From assembly GCA_934162285.1 (NCBI GenBank), contig CAKPHY010000039.1, positions 1-7,361 on the forward strand: a stretch of DNA of 7,361 nt. Direction: 5' to 3'. Positions 1 to 7,134 of the stretch are shown here, in pieces. Source of the DNA: an uncultured Bacilli bacterium. GTDB lineage: Bacteria > Bacillota_I > Bacilli_A > RF39 > UBA660. The notes under the pieces were generated by a model. The model was given only the letters and a program-made list of their open reading frames with translations, searched no databases and was not told the origin of the DNA. Every line of letters starts with the position of its first letter. The first letter of the stretch is position 1. A program made the translations under genes and the position numbers.

Positions 1-13
1 TTACACAACACTC

Positions 14-38
14 AAAAAAGGGCTTCTGCCCTTTTTTT
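14..38. terminator. Bidirectional intrinsic terminator, likely end of pre-crRNA transcript
   Basis: Six A residues plus GGGC (14-23) pair perfectly with GCCC plus six T residues (28-37) around a TTCT loop, giving a 10-bp stem. A T-run follows on the plus strand (32-38), and the A-run at 14-19 supplies a U-run on the minus strand, so it can stop transcription from either side. It is the first strong terminator after the CRISPR array on the array's coding (minus) strand, so I infer that it ends the pre-crRNA. It may equally end a plus-strand gene lying before base 1. Confidence 0.85.
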
Positions 39-52
39 ATAAGGCTTTGCAA

Positions 53-69
53 AGTTTTGCTGCAAAACT
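53..69. repeat. Short near-perfect inverted repeat beside the terminator
   Basis: AGTTTTGC (53-60) and GCAAAACT (62-69) are reverse complements around a single T. A 10-bp palindrome CTTTGCAAAG overlaps it at 45-54. It starts with GTTTT and ends with AAAAC, as the CRISPR repeat does, but the interior is unrelated. No T-run follows on either strand, so it is not a terminator by itself. It may add structure to the 3' end of the pre-crRNA. The function is unknown. Confidence 0.5.
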
Positions 70-133
70 AAAGATTAATAAGTCAATTAATTATCAATAT
101 TTTTTAATCGTATTGCCCAACCAGAACCAAAAA

Positions 134-1092
134 GTTTTAATACCATTCAATATGACATAGATCTAAAACCCTTGCTTCGCTCACTCATAGGTATTAGGTG
201 TTTTAATACCATTCAATATGACATAGATCTAAAACAACTAAGCATTGCAATATCATTTATCAAGGGTTTTAATACCATTCAATATGACATAGATCTAAAA
301 CGCATAACTATTTGATCCATATCTAACTAATGTTTTAATACCATTCAATATGACATAGATCTAAAACTTGCAGTTGCTTCTACTTCTAACATCATAAGTT
401 TTAATACCATTCAGTATGACATAGATCTAAAACCAATTCCTCGATCATATAGCTGATCTCCAAGTTTTAATACCATTCAATATGACATAGATCTAAAACA
501 TATTTATCTTCTCCAATTCTACAAATAAGTTTTAATACCATTCAATATGACATAGATCTAAAACTTAATTGTAAATCCATTTGCAGGAGCATTTGTTTTA
601 ATACCATTCAATATGACATAGATCTAAAACACTTTAGGTGTAGATAGTGAAGCAGTTGAAGTTTTAATACCATTCAATATGACATAGATCTAAAACAGCT
701 GACACTATACCCGTGTCGTGGGTGTAGTTTTAATACCATTCAATATGACATAGATCTAAAACCCCATGGTGTCCAATAACCACTTGATATATGTTTTAAT
801 ACCATTCAATATGACATAGATCTAAAACATATCTAACTTTTTTAATTCTTTCTCATTCGTTTTAATACCATTCAATATGACATAGATCTAAAACTTACAG
901 GTTTCAAAGGTCTAATCTCAATAAGTTTTAATACCATTCAATATGACATAGATCTAAAACAAATTACTTTATTATTTGTATCTTTTATTTGTTTTAATAC
1001 CATTCAATATGACATAGATCTAAAACCGTTTAATGATAATTATATTAATAAGTCTTGTTTTAATACCATTCAATATGACATAGATCTAAAAC
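134..1092 (-). CRISPR. Type II-A CRISPR array, 15 repeats and 14 spacers
   Basis: A 36-bp repeat starts at 134, 200, 266, 332, 398, 464, 529, 595, 661, 727, 793, 859, 925, 991 and 1057. Spacers are 30 bp except the one at 500-528, which is 29 bp. On the plus strand the repeat begins GTTTTAATACCATTC and ends ATAGATCTAAAAC. The minus-strand reading begins GTTTTAGATCTATG, the usual start of a type II-A crRNA repeat, and that strand also matches the cas genes and pairs with the tracrRNA. Its ends form a 6-bp inverted repeat (GTTTTA/TAAAAC). The newest spacer should be 1027-1056, next to the leader, and the oldest 170-199. Fourteen repeats are identical; the one at 398 has one substitution. No spacer obviously matches elsewhere in the window, judged by eye. 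Confidence 0.99.
398..433 (-). repeat. Variant CRISPR repeat with one substitution
   Basis: This is the only repeat that differs from the consensus: plus-strand A becomes G at 414 (ATTCAGTATG instead of ATTCAATATG). In crRNA sense this is repeat position 20, in the upper part of the repeat:anti-repeat duplex, one position from an existing mismatch with the tracrRNA. It is the fifth repeat from the trailer end, so it is probably an old mutation. Processing should be little affected. Confidence 0.95.
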
Positions 1093-1117
1093 CTCAAATA
1101 GTATTTAAATCTATATC

Positions 1118-1147
1118 CTAATACCATAGAAAAATTAGTTTCTTGAA
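1118..1147 (-). promoter_or_regulatory. Possible array promoter inside the leader
   Basis: On the minus strand TATTAG (1118-1123) is preceded by TGG (1124-1126), giving an extended -10 of the TGn type. TTCAAG (1142-1147), a weak -35, lies 18 bp upstream. Transcription would start near 1111, about 20 nt before the first repeat. Both hexamers are imperfect, so this is only a candidate. Read-through from the cas operon could also feed the array, since no terminator separates csn2 from it. Confidence 0.35.
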
Positions 1148-1166
1148 TGGAAATCTATGTTATATT
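1143..1166 (-). repeat. Degenerate anti-repeat-like segment in the leader
   Basis: On the plus strand TTGAATGG (1143-1150) is followed by ATCTATGTTATATT (1153-1166). The latter matches crRNA-sense repeat positions 8-21 at 13 of 14 bases, and TTGAATGG matches repeat positions 20-27 exactly, but the two blocks are in swapped order. Read on the minus strand they resemble the tracrRNA anti-repeat, including a 10-base identity, CCATTCAAGA. It lies directly after the csn2 stop. It could be a rearranged remnant of a repeat or anti-repeat, or a protein-binding part of the leader. No tracrRNA-like scaffold follows it. Confidence 0.5.
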
Positions 1167-1847
1167 TTATACAATTAAATATTCTTCTAATTCTTCATCA
1201 ATAATTAATTTCTTTTCATACTCATTGTTAACGCCATAAGCCTGCGAATCAATTAAAAGAACATCAATATTATTATATAATAAATATTTATATAATTCAA
1301 CCAATTCACTTTTACTTAAATATTGCTTTAAATTAACAAATATCAACAATTTATTAAGACATAGTTCTTTTTCTATATCAATCAATAGCAATAAATTATC
1401 TAAAATATTATCTTTTTTATTTATAGAAATATTTAATAACTTAATAACTATATCCAAGTCAAAATCACTATTTAAAGATAAATTCATATCGAATTCATTA
1501 ATTATTGGAGCATATATTTTTTTAATCTTTTCATATAATTTACTTAAACTATCTCTTTTATCAATAGAAAGATTTTCATTTACCTTTCTATTAAGTGAAA
1601 GAATAATCTTTTTTGAATTAAAATCAAAATTAAAATAGTCAAATACAATATCTATTTTATTTGTTAAACTAATTTCTTTATAATCATTATCAGTAAATAA
1701 TATTTCATCAATAATTTCACCATTTGCAACGCAATTCAAATCATTAACAATTTTATAAAAATAATTCTTATTTTCTATTTCTAAGCAATTAACAAAACCA
1801 TTTTCAAATTCTATATAGTTATCAATATATTTTACATTTAATTTCAT
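1167..1847 (-). CDS. csn2: Csn2, type II-A spacer-acquisition protein
   Basis: This 226-residue protein is close in length to the short Csn2 of streptococci (about 220 residues). Csn2 proteins form a calcium-dependent tetrameric ring that binds and slides along double-stranded DNA ends. They are needed for spacer acquisition with Cas1, Cas2 and Cas9, and do not take part in interference. The recognisable part is the C-terminal half: hydrophobic strand LLIFVNL, then a leucine-rich helix (YLSKSELVELYKYL), strand VLLIDS, and an acidic tail with IIDEELEEYL, in the order usual for this family. The N-terminal half is poorly conserved and very Asn/Lys/Ile-rich. The start codon overlaps the cas2 stop as ATGA and lacks a good ribosome binding site, so translation is probably coupled. 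Position between cas2 and the array supports the call and defines subtype II-A. Confidence 0.9.
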   Translation of the reverse strand: MKLNVKYIDNYIEFENGFVNCLEIENKNYFYKIVNDLNCVANGEIIDEILFTDNDYKEISLTNKIDIVFDYFNFDFNSKKIILSLNRKVNENLSIDKRDSLSKLYEKIKKIYAPIINEFDMNLSLNSDFDLDIVIKLLNISINKKDNILDNLLLLIDIEKELCLNKLLIFVNLKQYLSKSELVELYKYLLYNNIDVLLIDSQAYGVNNEYEKKLIIDEELEEYLIV

Positions 1848-2149
1848 AATACAACCAATCTATCTTCATTATCAATAATTTTATTATTAGGTTTACCAAT
1901 AATATATTCTATACTAGCATATTGCTTTTCTGTTACATTTAAGACTTGAATTATTCCTTTACTAGGAGCATTCTTTTTTATTCTATTTACATTAAACTCT
2001 GCTTGTTGAAGATTAAGAGCTAACTTAGAATAAACTGATTCTTGAAGCATAATAAAGCCTTCATTAATTAAAAACTTATGAAACAATTGATAATTTCTCT
2101 TATCTTTATAATAAATGTTTGGTAAATCAAAGAATACTATAGTTCTCAT
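1844..2149 (-). CDS. cas2: Cas2, adaptation complex subunit
   Basis: This 101-residue protein starts at the ATG that gives MRTIVFFDLP. Asp8 in the first beta strand (FFDLP) is the conserved Cas2 residue. The region GIIQVLNVTEKQY and the following IEYIIGKP match the second half of the ferredoxin-like fold. Cas2 dimers bridge two Cas1 dimers to make the spacer integrase; nuclease activity is not needed for that role. A GAGGG motif lies 8 nt before this ATG. Upstream ATGs in frame (2164 and 2197) would add non-homologous residues and overlap cas1, so I rejected them. The gene begins 4 bp after the cas1 stop and its TGA overlaps the csn2 start, as expected in a single operon. Confidence 0.95.
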   Translation of the reverse strand: MRTIVFFDLPNIYYKDKRNYQLFHKFLINEGFIMLQESVYSKLALNLQQAEFNVNRIKKNAPSKGIIQVLNVTEKQYASIEYIIGKPNNKIIDNEDRLVVL

Positions 2150-2153
2150 TACT

Positions 2154-3026
2154 CTATCCCTCATAAAAAATAAATTCCTTATATTTCTTATTATCACTTA
2201 AACAATCTAATATATTTTTAGTATACATTTTTATTATGTCTTTTAAAGTATAAACTTTTCCACAATATTTAAATGAATTATTAAAAATATTGATTAAGTC
2301 TAACTTGTATTTTGAATCAAATTCTCTATTTTGATTATAATAAACAAATCTATCAATTATTGGTCTAAAAGGTTCCATAAAATCACAAGCTAAATTAAAT
2401 TGATTAAATTCACTTTTATGATGTATTCCTAATTGTGTCAAATATCCATTATTAACTATCTCCTTATTAAAATTTGACAGCAATATGCTATAGCCATAAT
2501 TCAATGCAGCATTTATTGAGTCGTTAGCATTTCTAATAAAAGATTTTGTAAATAAAGAATTAAAATATACTTTAGCAGCATGAGCTTCTCTGTTGGTTTT
2601 ATCACCATTTCGCACTTCTGACACATAACTCATTACTAAATCATAATTATTCGATTTAATTTTATTTAATAGCATAGCTTGATTAACTATTTTGTTTTTA
2701 ACAATTAAAGACCATAGTTCATCTTTTTGTTTAATACTCCATTTAGTTTGCATAAGTATTTTTTTACTTGTATTATGACTAGAATAAAAACTACTTAATT
2801 CTCCAAAAGGATTATGCTTTTCATCACAAAATATAATATTAATTTTATTATCAGACAATTCTTTTAACAAATAGCTGGAAATAGATACAGCAATAGAATC
2901 AACTATTATTGTATCTATTTCACTTAAATGAATATAGTTTTCATCTAAATCACTCTTTACAGCTAAATATTTATTTTTATAACTCAATTTAGATTGCTTA
3001 GTAATTACAACCGTTCTAAAACTCAT
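2154..3026 (-). CDS. cas1: Cas1, CRISPR spacer integrase
   Basis: This 290-residue protein is a typical length for type II Cas1. Together with Cas2 it inserts new spacers at the leader-repeat junction near 1092. It opens with the type II signature MSFRTVVI...SKLSYKN, followed by a beta-rich N-terminal domain (IHLSEIDTIIVDS; INIIFCDEKHNPFGEL). The metal-binding residues can be picked out as Glu147 (TNREAHAAK), His203 (LGIHHK) and Glu218 (ACDFMEPFRP), each two less than the known SpCas1 residues 149, 205 and 220. All appear intact, so the integrase should be active. The start codon lies inside the last codons of cas9 (11-bp overlap) and has only a weak purine-rich sequence ahead, suggesting coupled translation. 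Confidence 0.97.
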   Translation of the reverse strand: MSFRTVVITKQSKLSYKNKYLAVKSDLDENYIHLSEIDTIIVDSIAVSISSYLLKELSDNKINIIFCDEKHNPFGELSSFYSSHNTSKKILMQTKWSIKQKDELWSLIVKNKIVNQAMLLNKIKSNNYDLVMSYVSEVRNGDKTNREAHAAKVYFNSLFTKSFIRNANDSINAALNYGYSILLSNFNKEIVNNGYLTQLGIHHKSEFNQFNLACDFMEPFRPIIDRFVYYNQNREFDSKYKLDLINIFNNSFKYCGKVYTLKDIIKMYTKNILDCLSDNKKYKEFIFYEG

Positions 3027-6000
3027 AAGTATTTTCTTTCAAACCAGTAACTGATTGAGTAATTAAAACTGCATGGTCAATTATTCTATCATTTTTCTTA
3101 CCAAATGCCATCGAATGACCTAAATATTTAAAGTTGGCTGTTTGACTATTGAATTTCAGCAATTTTATAAGTTCTATTATAGCTTTTTCCTCATATTCCA
3201 CAGAAACCAGTGATGCATCAATTATAGCTTGTAATTCATTTGTCAAATTAAAATATAAGTTATATTCTTTAGATATTTTCTCATAAATATAATTTAATAT
3301 TTCTTTCAAGTCACCTTCATACTTGTCCCAATCAAAAGATTCCATTTTCTTCTTTTTGTTAAACAATACATTTAATGTATATTTCCAATTACATAAATTT
3401 AATTTATCTATTTTTAATTCTCTGGCATTGCAAACCTCAACTTTATCAGTTGCTCCGACTAAAGAACATATCTGCTTATCCCATACCAATTTAGTGTAAA
3501 ATGGTATTTTCAATATTTTATTTTGTTCATCAAGGATATAGGAAATATCAGTATCTTTTTCTAATTGAAGTAGATTTTTAACATAATTATCCATGATCGC
3601 CTGATCACTTTTTGACTGGATATCAGTCAAAATTGGAATACCAATCATTTTTTGAATTATTTTATTTACTTTAGTATACTTTACAACGACAGCATATGCA
3701 GGATTCAAACTGGTATACGATCCATATAATTTAGTATCTAACCCTTTCTTTAATTCTACACCAGCTAGCCCTTTTGAATTTTTAGTTTGATTATAAAACT
3801 CACCTGTCTTAATTTCAGTTCTCTTGCTTACGATAATATCATTTCTATATAATGTATTTTCTATTGTTTTATTAAAACTAACATTATCAAATATTTCACC
3901 AGTTTTATTATTATAAATAGTATTACTATTATCAAGGCTATTTATAACATAACCATAATTTAATTCTTTAAAATTTTTAGTTTCATATAATTTTTTGCTT
4001 ATCTCTTTTAACTCAGTAAAATCAATATTTTTATTTACATATTTATCTTGATATATACCTAAACAAGCAGCTAAATAAGCATCATGAGCATGATGATAAT
4101 CATTTAATTCTCTATATTTATAAAGTTCAAATTTTTCTCGATAATTATGTGATAAATTAGCATGTAAATAAATTATTTTAGTTTTTTTATAGAAATTATT
4201 TAATATATTAGCAACATGCTTTGTTATTTGCCTTGTTTCAACTAATTGTCTATTAATGAAGCCTTCTATTTGCTCCGGAGTATATTCTTTTCTTGTTAAA
4301 GCAAATTCTTTTTTAGCTGATATTAGCCCATTTTTCTTTAAAAATGCCCACCATCTAATATTTTCTGGCGTACGATAATTGCTTGGTAAAACCAAAGAAT
4401 CTCTTTTATTTGCATTTTCTTTTTTTAATACAAGAGCTTTATTATCTAATGAATCATCTTTTATTAAAGTTCTAGGTAATATATGATCAACTTCATAATC
4501 ATTTAATTTATTTATATCTAATTTTTCTCTTGAATATAAACTTCTTCCTAATTGTATAAAATACAAAAATACTTTTTCTGTAAATTCATTGTCATCTTTA
4601 GAATTAAGTTCTTTATTCAAACTTTTATAATCATCAATTTGATCTTTAATATCATTATAAATATTCTTCAAACGTTCTTTTCTAGAAGAAGTTCTCTTCT
4701 TTTCTTCTTCACTTCGTGCCATTTCAATAGATATATTTTGAGGTTCATATCCCATAAAATTAACTATTTCTTCAACAACTTTTAAAGCTTGATATATGCC
4801 TCTTTTATTTTTAGGTGAAGTTGCTAAATATTTAACTAATTCATAACTTATTTTGTCATTTTTATTAACTATATTTAATTTATCTATTTCCTTTTGAAAA
4901 TTATATTTTTTATTATTCAATATTTGCATAAAATTTTCATCAGTTTCTAAGAGTAAATCCATTATACTTTTGCTTTCTTTTGTTTCTGGATTAGTATAAT
5001 AAATTTCATTAAGTAATTTTTTTGATAATGAACTCCAACCAGAATACTTTAATTTACATATTCTAGAAGAATCAAGTTCCGGATAATTTCTTTCTATTCT
5101 TGATTTTAATAATTCTTTATCTTCAAATATAGTAATATCTTTTATGATATCATCAGCCGTATCTTCATTATAAGATGTATTATTAAATATTCCATTTTCT
5201 CCAAAAAAATCTATGTATGATTTCATATTGCTTACAAATCTATCTTTTCCTTGATAGCCACTTGTTTCAAAATCACCAATATTTTTAAAGAATGAATCTT
5301 GTCTCAAATAATTTTCTAATTCTTTTTTAGTAACTTTTTCATGTTTTAAAAATAAATCAGTATATATTTTTTCAATTTGTTCTTTATTAAATCTAATAGC
5401 TTGAGTGCTAGTTTTAACACTTATTTGTTTAATTTCACTTATTACTTTATACCTAGAATAAAATATAGAATTAATAGGCATAGCTTTTTCTTTGTTAATG
5501 TAAGTACAATGGCCAAGCATTCTTTCAATAAATTCCGCTGCTGTTTTTTCTTTATCAATAACTTCATCAAAATTGAATATATTAATTGATTCTGCTTTCA
5601 TTTCCTCTTTTTTTACTAACCAAGCATTAGGATTTTTTACATCTTTCTCCTTTGTCAAACTATTTAGTGGCCCAACATAATATGGTATTCTAAAACTAAG
5701 TATTTTTTCAATTTTATTTATGCCGTTTATTTCATCTTTCAAAAAAGGATAATACTCACCTTGATTAGCAATTATTTTTCTTAATTCAGCTTTATTAAAT
5801 TGATAAGGATATTTGCCATTATCAGTACTAGTTATTCTAGGCAAATAAGACTCATCATTTAATTCTTTCATTATTTTATTTATTAAATCAATATTTTTTA
5901 TTTTTTCAAAAGATTTACTCAATTCACTTTTTAAATCAGCATATTCTATATTATTATTTATATATTTATCATAAATACATTTATAATTTTCATTTGATTT

Positions 6001-7098
6001 AAATACTCTTTTATACTCCTCTTTGTTTTCTTTTAACAACATTTTCAATTCTTTTAAATCTTTTTTATGCTTATCATATTTTTCAACCATTAATTCTGAT
6101 ATTGTCGTTGCATTACTGCCATTAAACATTTTTTTAATAAAGATAGCATCATATAATTCCTTTAATTCTTCTAAAATCTCTATTTTATCATTTAATTGAT
6201 TTAATAATTTATCATAATTATCATCATATTCACTACCATTAAAACTTATCTTTTCAATACATTCATCTTCTTTTTCTAAGTCAAATATTTTTAAAATATT
6301 AAACTTGTTTCCTATTATAAGTTTTACCATTTCATCAGCAATTTTAGGATCATCTATAATGTTTTTTAATTCTTTTTTTAAATTAACACTAACATCATTT
6401 TTAGACTTTTCTAATATTATATTTTCAAGATTTCTATAATCAACGTTGGTATTAAGTCCAAATAGTTCCTTATCATCAATTAATTCGAATACTTCTTTTA
6501 ATTTATTTCCTATATTTATATTATCAGCATCAAAAGTATCAACATCATATAAAAAGTTTCCTCTATATTTTATAATATGATGAAGTGCCAAATAAACTAA
6601 ACGGATATCTTTTTTCTCAGAATTATTTACAAGATCATTTCTTAAGTGATAAATAGTAGGATACTTCTTACTAATACCATTTCTTTTATTATTAGAAAAA
6701 ATATTTAATTTATCAAATTCAGTTAAATTAATTTTTTTATTATTAGAATCTTTAGGACTAAAAAAACTAGTTTGCAATTTTTCAAAAAATTGATCATCAA
6801 CTTTATCTATTTCATCTCTAAAAATATCTTGTAATAGTTTAATTCTTTTACGTCTTCGATCATATCTTCTTCTCATATTACGGGCATTTCTTCTACTAAC
6901 AGCAGGTTGAGCTTCTTCAAATAGTCTAGCTCCCCATAAAGCTTTCTTTTTTGACTTAACTTGCTCTTCACCAGTTATTAAATTATGTTCATACCTTTTT
7001 ACGTTATCTTTCAGTACTTCATAATTATCTGAATCAATAACAGCCCAACCAACTGATGAAGTCCCAATATCTAAACCTATTGAATAATTTCTTTGCAT
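3016..7098 (-). CDS. cas9: Cas9, RNA-guided DNA endonuclease (type II-A)
   Basis: This 1360-residue effector is near the 1368 of SpCas9. Visible parts in order: RuvC-I with Asp10 (IGLDIGTSSVGWAV); Arg-rich bridge helix about 60-90 (RRNARNMRRRYDRRRKR); recognition lobe with YPTIYHLR (146-153), LALHHIIKYRGNFL (170-183) and FRIPYYVGPL (469-478); RuvC-II with Glu792 (SIEMAR); HNH with Asp871-His872 (YEVDHILPR) and Asn886; RuvC-III YHHAHDAYLA with His1003 and Asp1006; C-terminal PAM-interacting part (about 1100-1360) ending ITQSVTGL. All catalytic residues are present, so both strand-cutting sites should work. I chose the ATG at 7098 over an in-frame ATG at 7128 because an ideal AAGGAGG lies 9 nt before it, and it puts the RuvC-I Asp at 10 as in SpCas9. 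No frameshift or insertion is seen. In the PAM-reading stretch, the positions of SpCas9 Arg1333 and Arg1335 appear to be Met1330 and Phe1332, so an NGG PAM is unlikely. Confidence 0.99.
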   Translation of the reverse strand: MQRNYSIGLDIGTSSVGWAVIDSDNYEVLKDNVKRYEHNLITGEEQVKSKKKALWGARLFEEAQPAVSRRNARNMRRRYDRRRKRIKLLQDIFRDEIDKVDDQFFEKLQTSFFSPKDSNNKKINLTEFDKLNIFSNNKRNGISKKYPTIYHLRNDLVNNSEKKDIRLVYLALHHIIKYRGNFLYDVDTFDADNINIGNKLKEVFELIDDKELFGLNTNVDYRNLENIILEKSKNDVSVNLKKELKNIIDDPKIADEMVKLIIGNKFNILKIFDLEKEDECIEKISFNGSEYDDNYDKLLNQLNDKIEILEELKELYDAIFIKKMFNGSNATTISELMVEKYDKHKKDLKELKMLLKENKEEYKRVFKSNENYKCIYDKYINNNIEYADLKSELSKSFEKIKNIDLINKIMKELNDESYLPRITSTDNGKYPYQFNKAELRKIIANQGEYYPFLKDEINGINKIEKILSFRIPYYVGPLNSLTKEKDVKNPNAWLVKKEEMKAESINIFNFDEVIDKEKTAAEFIERMLGHCTYINKEKAMPINSIFYSRYKVISEIKQISVKTSTQAIRFNKEQIEKIYTDLFLKHEKVTKKELENYLRQDSFFKNIGDFETSGYQGKDRFVSNMKSYIDFFGENGIFNNTSYNEDTADDIIKDITIFEDKELLKSRIERNYPELDSSRICKLKYSGWSSLSKKLLNEIYYTNPETKESKSIMDLLLETDENFMQILNNKKYNFQKEIDKLNIVNKNDKISYELVKYLATSPKNKRGIYQALKVVEEIVNFMGYEPQNISIEMARSEEEKKRTSSRKERLKNIYNDIKDQIDDYKSLNKELNSKDDNEFTEKVFLYFIQLGRSLYSREKLDINKLNDYEVDHILPRTLIKDDSLDNKALVLKKENANKRDSLVLPSNYRTPENIRWWAFLKKNGLISAKKEFALTRKEYTPEQIEGFINRQLVETRQITKHVANILNNFYKKTKIIYLHANLSHNYREKFELYKYRELNDYHHAHDAYLAACLGIYQDKYVNKNIDFTELKEISKKLYETKNFKELNYGYVINSLDNSNTIYNNKTGEIFDNVSFNKTIENTLYRNDIIVSKRTEIKTGEFYNQTKNSKGLAGVELKKGLDTKLYGSYTSLNPAYAVVVKYTKVNKIIQKMIGIPILTDIQSKSDQAIMDNYVKNLLQLEKDTDISYILDEQNKILKIPFYTKLVWDKQICSLVGATDKVEVCNARELKIDKLNLCNWKYTLNVLFNKKKKMESFDWDKYEGDLKEILNYIYEKISKEYNLYFNLTNELQAIIDASLVSVEYEEKAIIELIKLLKFNSQTANFKYLGHSMAFGKKNDRIIDHAVLITQSVTGLKENTYEF

Positions 7099-7099
7099 C

Positions 7100-7128
7100 T
7101 TGACATACCTCCTTTTTAATGATATCAT
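7100..7128 (+). promoter_or_regulatory. tracrRNA promoter
   Basis: A perfect -35 box TTGACA (7100-7105) is separated by exactly 17 bp from TATCAT (7123-7128), which matches the -10 consensus at five of six bases. The -10 is also preceded by TGA (7120-7122), an extended -10. Transcription should start near 7134-7136, exactly at the first base of the anti-repeat. The whole promoter sits on the cas9 start region, between the ATG and just beyond the ribosome binding site. The -10 lies in the 10-bp palindrome ATGATATCAT (7119-7128). Confidence 0.85.
7108..7114 (-). promoter_or_regulatory. Strong ribosome binding site of cas9, decides the start
   Basis: On the minus strand AAGGAGG is followed by 9 nt and then the ATG at 7098. 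It lies within codons of the longer in-frame reading from 7128, which excludes that upstream start. The same bases form the spacer between the -35 and -10 boxes of the plus-strand tracrRNA promoter. Confidence 0.9.
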
Positions 7129-7134
7129 TTAATT

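Larger units (their letters stand above)
1093..1166 (-). promoter_or_regulatory. CRISPR leader with leader-anchoring sequence
   Basis: This is the 74 bp between the csn2 stop codon and the first repeat. On the minus strand the leader ends with ATTTGAG (1093-1099) directly against the repeat. That heptamer is the leader-anchoring sequence known from streptococcal type II-A systems, where it directs Cas1-Cas2 integration to the first repeat. This fixes the leader end of the array at high coordinates. The leader also holds direct copies of AAATCTAT at 1107-1114 and 1151-1158, an inverted pair CATAGA/TCTATG (1125-1130 and 1154-1159), and several fragments shared with the repeat. Confidence 0.85.

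Noticed and set aside
1130..1166. A second functional tracrRNA in the leader
   Set aside because: The blocks matching the anti-repeat are in swapped order, and no lower stem, nexus or terminator follows. Kept only as an anti-repeat-like remnant.
2150..2197. Longer cas2 starting at upstream in-frame ATGs (2164 or 2197)
   Set aside because: The added residues overlap the cas1 end and are not part of the Cas2 fold. The ATG at 2149 has GAGGG at good spacing and gives the classic MRTIVFFD start.
4552..4785. Plus-strand open frame of 77 codons inside cas9
   Set aside because: It is antisense to the conserved RuvC-II/HNH part of cas9, is a low-complexity Phe/Ile-rich translation of complementary AT-rich codons, and has no recognisable domain.
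5377..5589. Plus-strand open frame of 70 codons inside cas9
   Set aside because: It is antisense to the recognition lobe of cas9 with Phe/Asn-rich low-complexity sequence; a shadow of cas9 coding.
3016..7098. Mycoplasma-type genetic code (TGA as Trp)
   Set aside because: The Trp codons inspected in cas9 (RuvC-I GWAV and the RWWAF motif) are TGG, and cas2 ends in TGA at the expected family length.
7099..7128. Longer cas9 starting at the ATG at 7128
   Set aside because: The extra ten codons contain the Shine-Dalgarno AAGGAGG itself, and the shorter start places RuvC-I Asp at residue 10 as in SpCas9.
7020..7134. A long-form tracrRNA acting as a natural single guide, as reported in S. pyogenes
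   Set aside because: That RNA needs a crRNA-repeat-like segment upstream of the anti-repeat on the same strand. None is seen in the plus strand before 7135, which is the antisense of cas9 codons.
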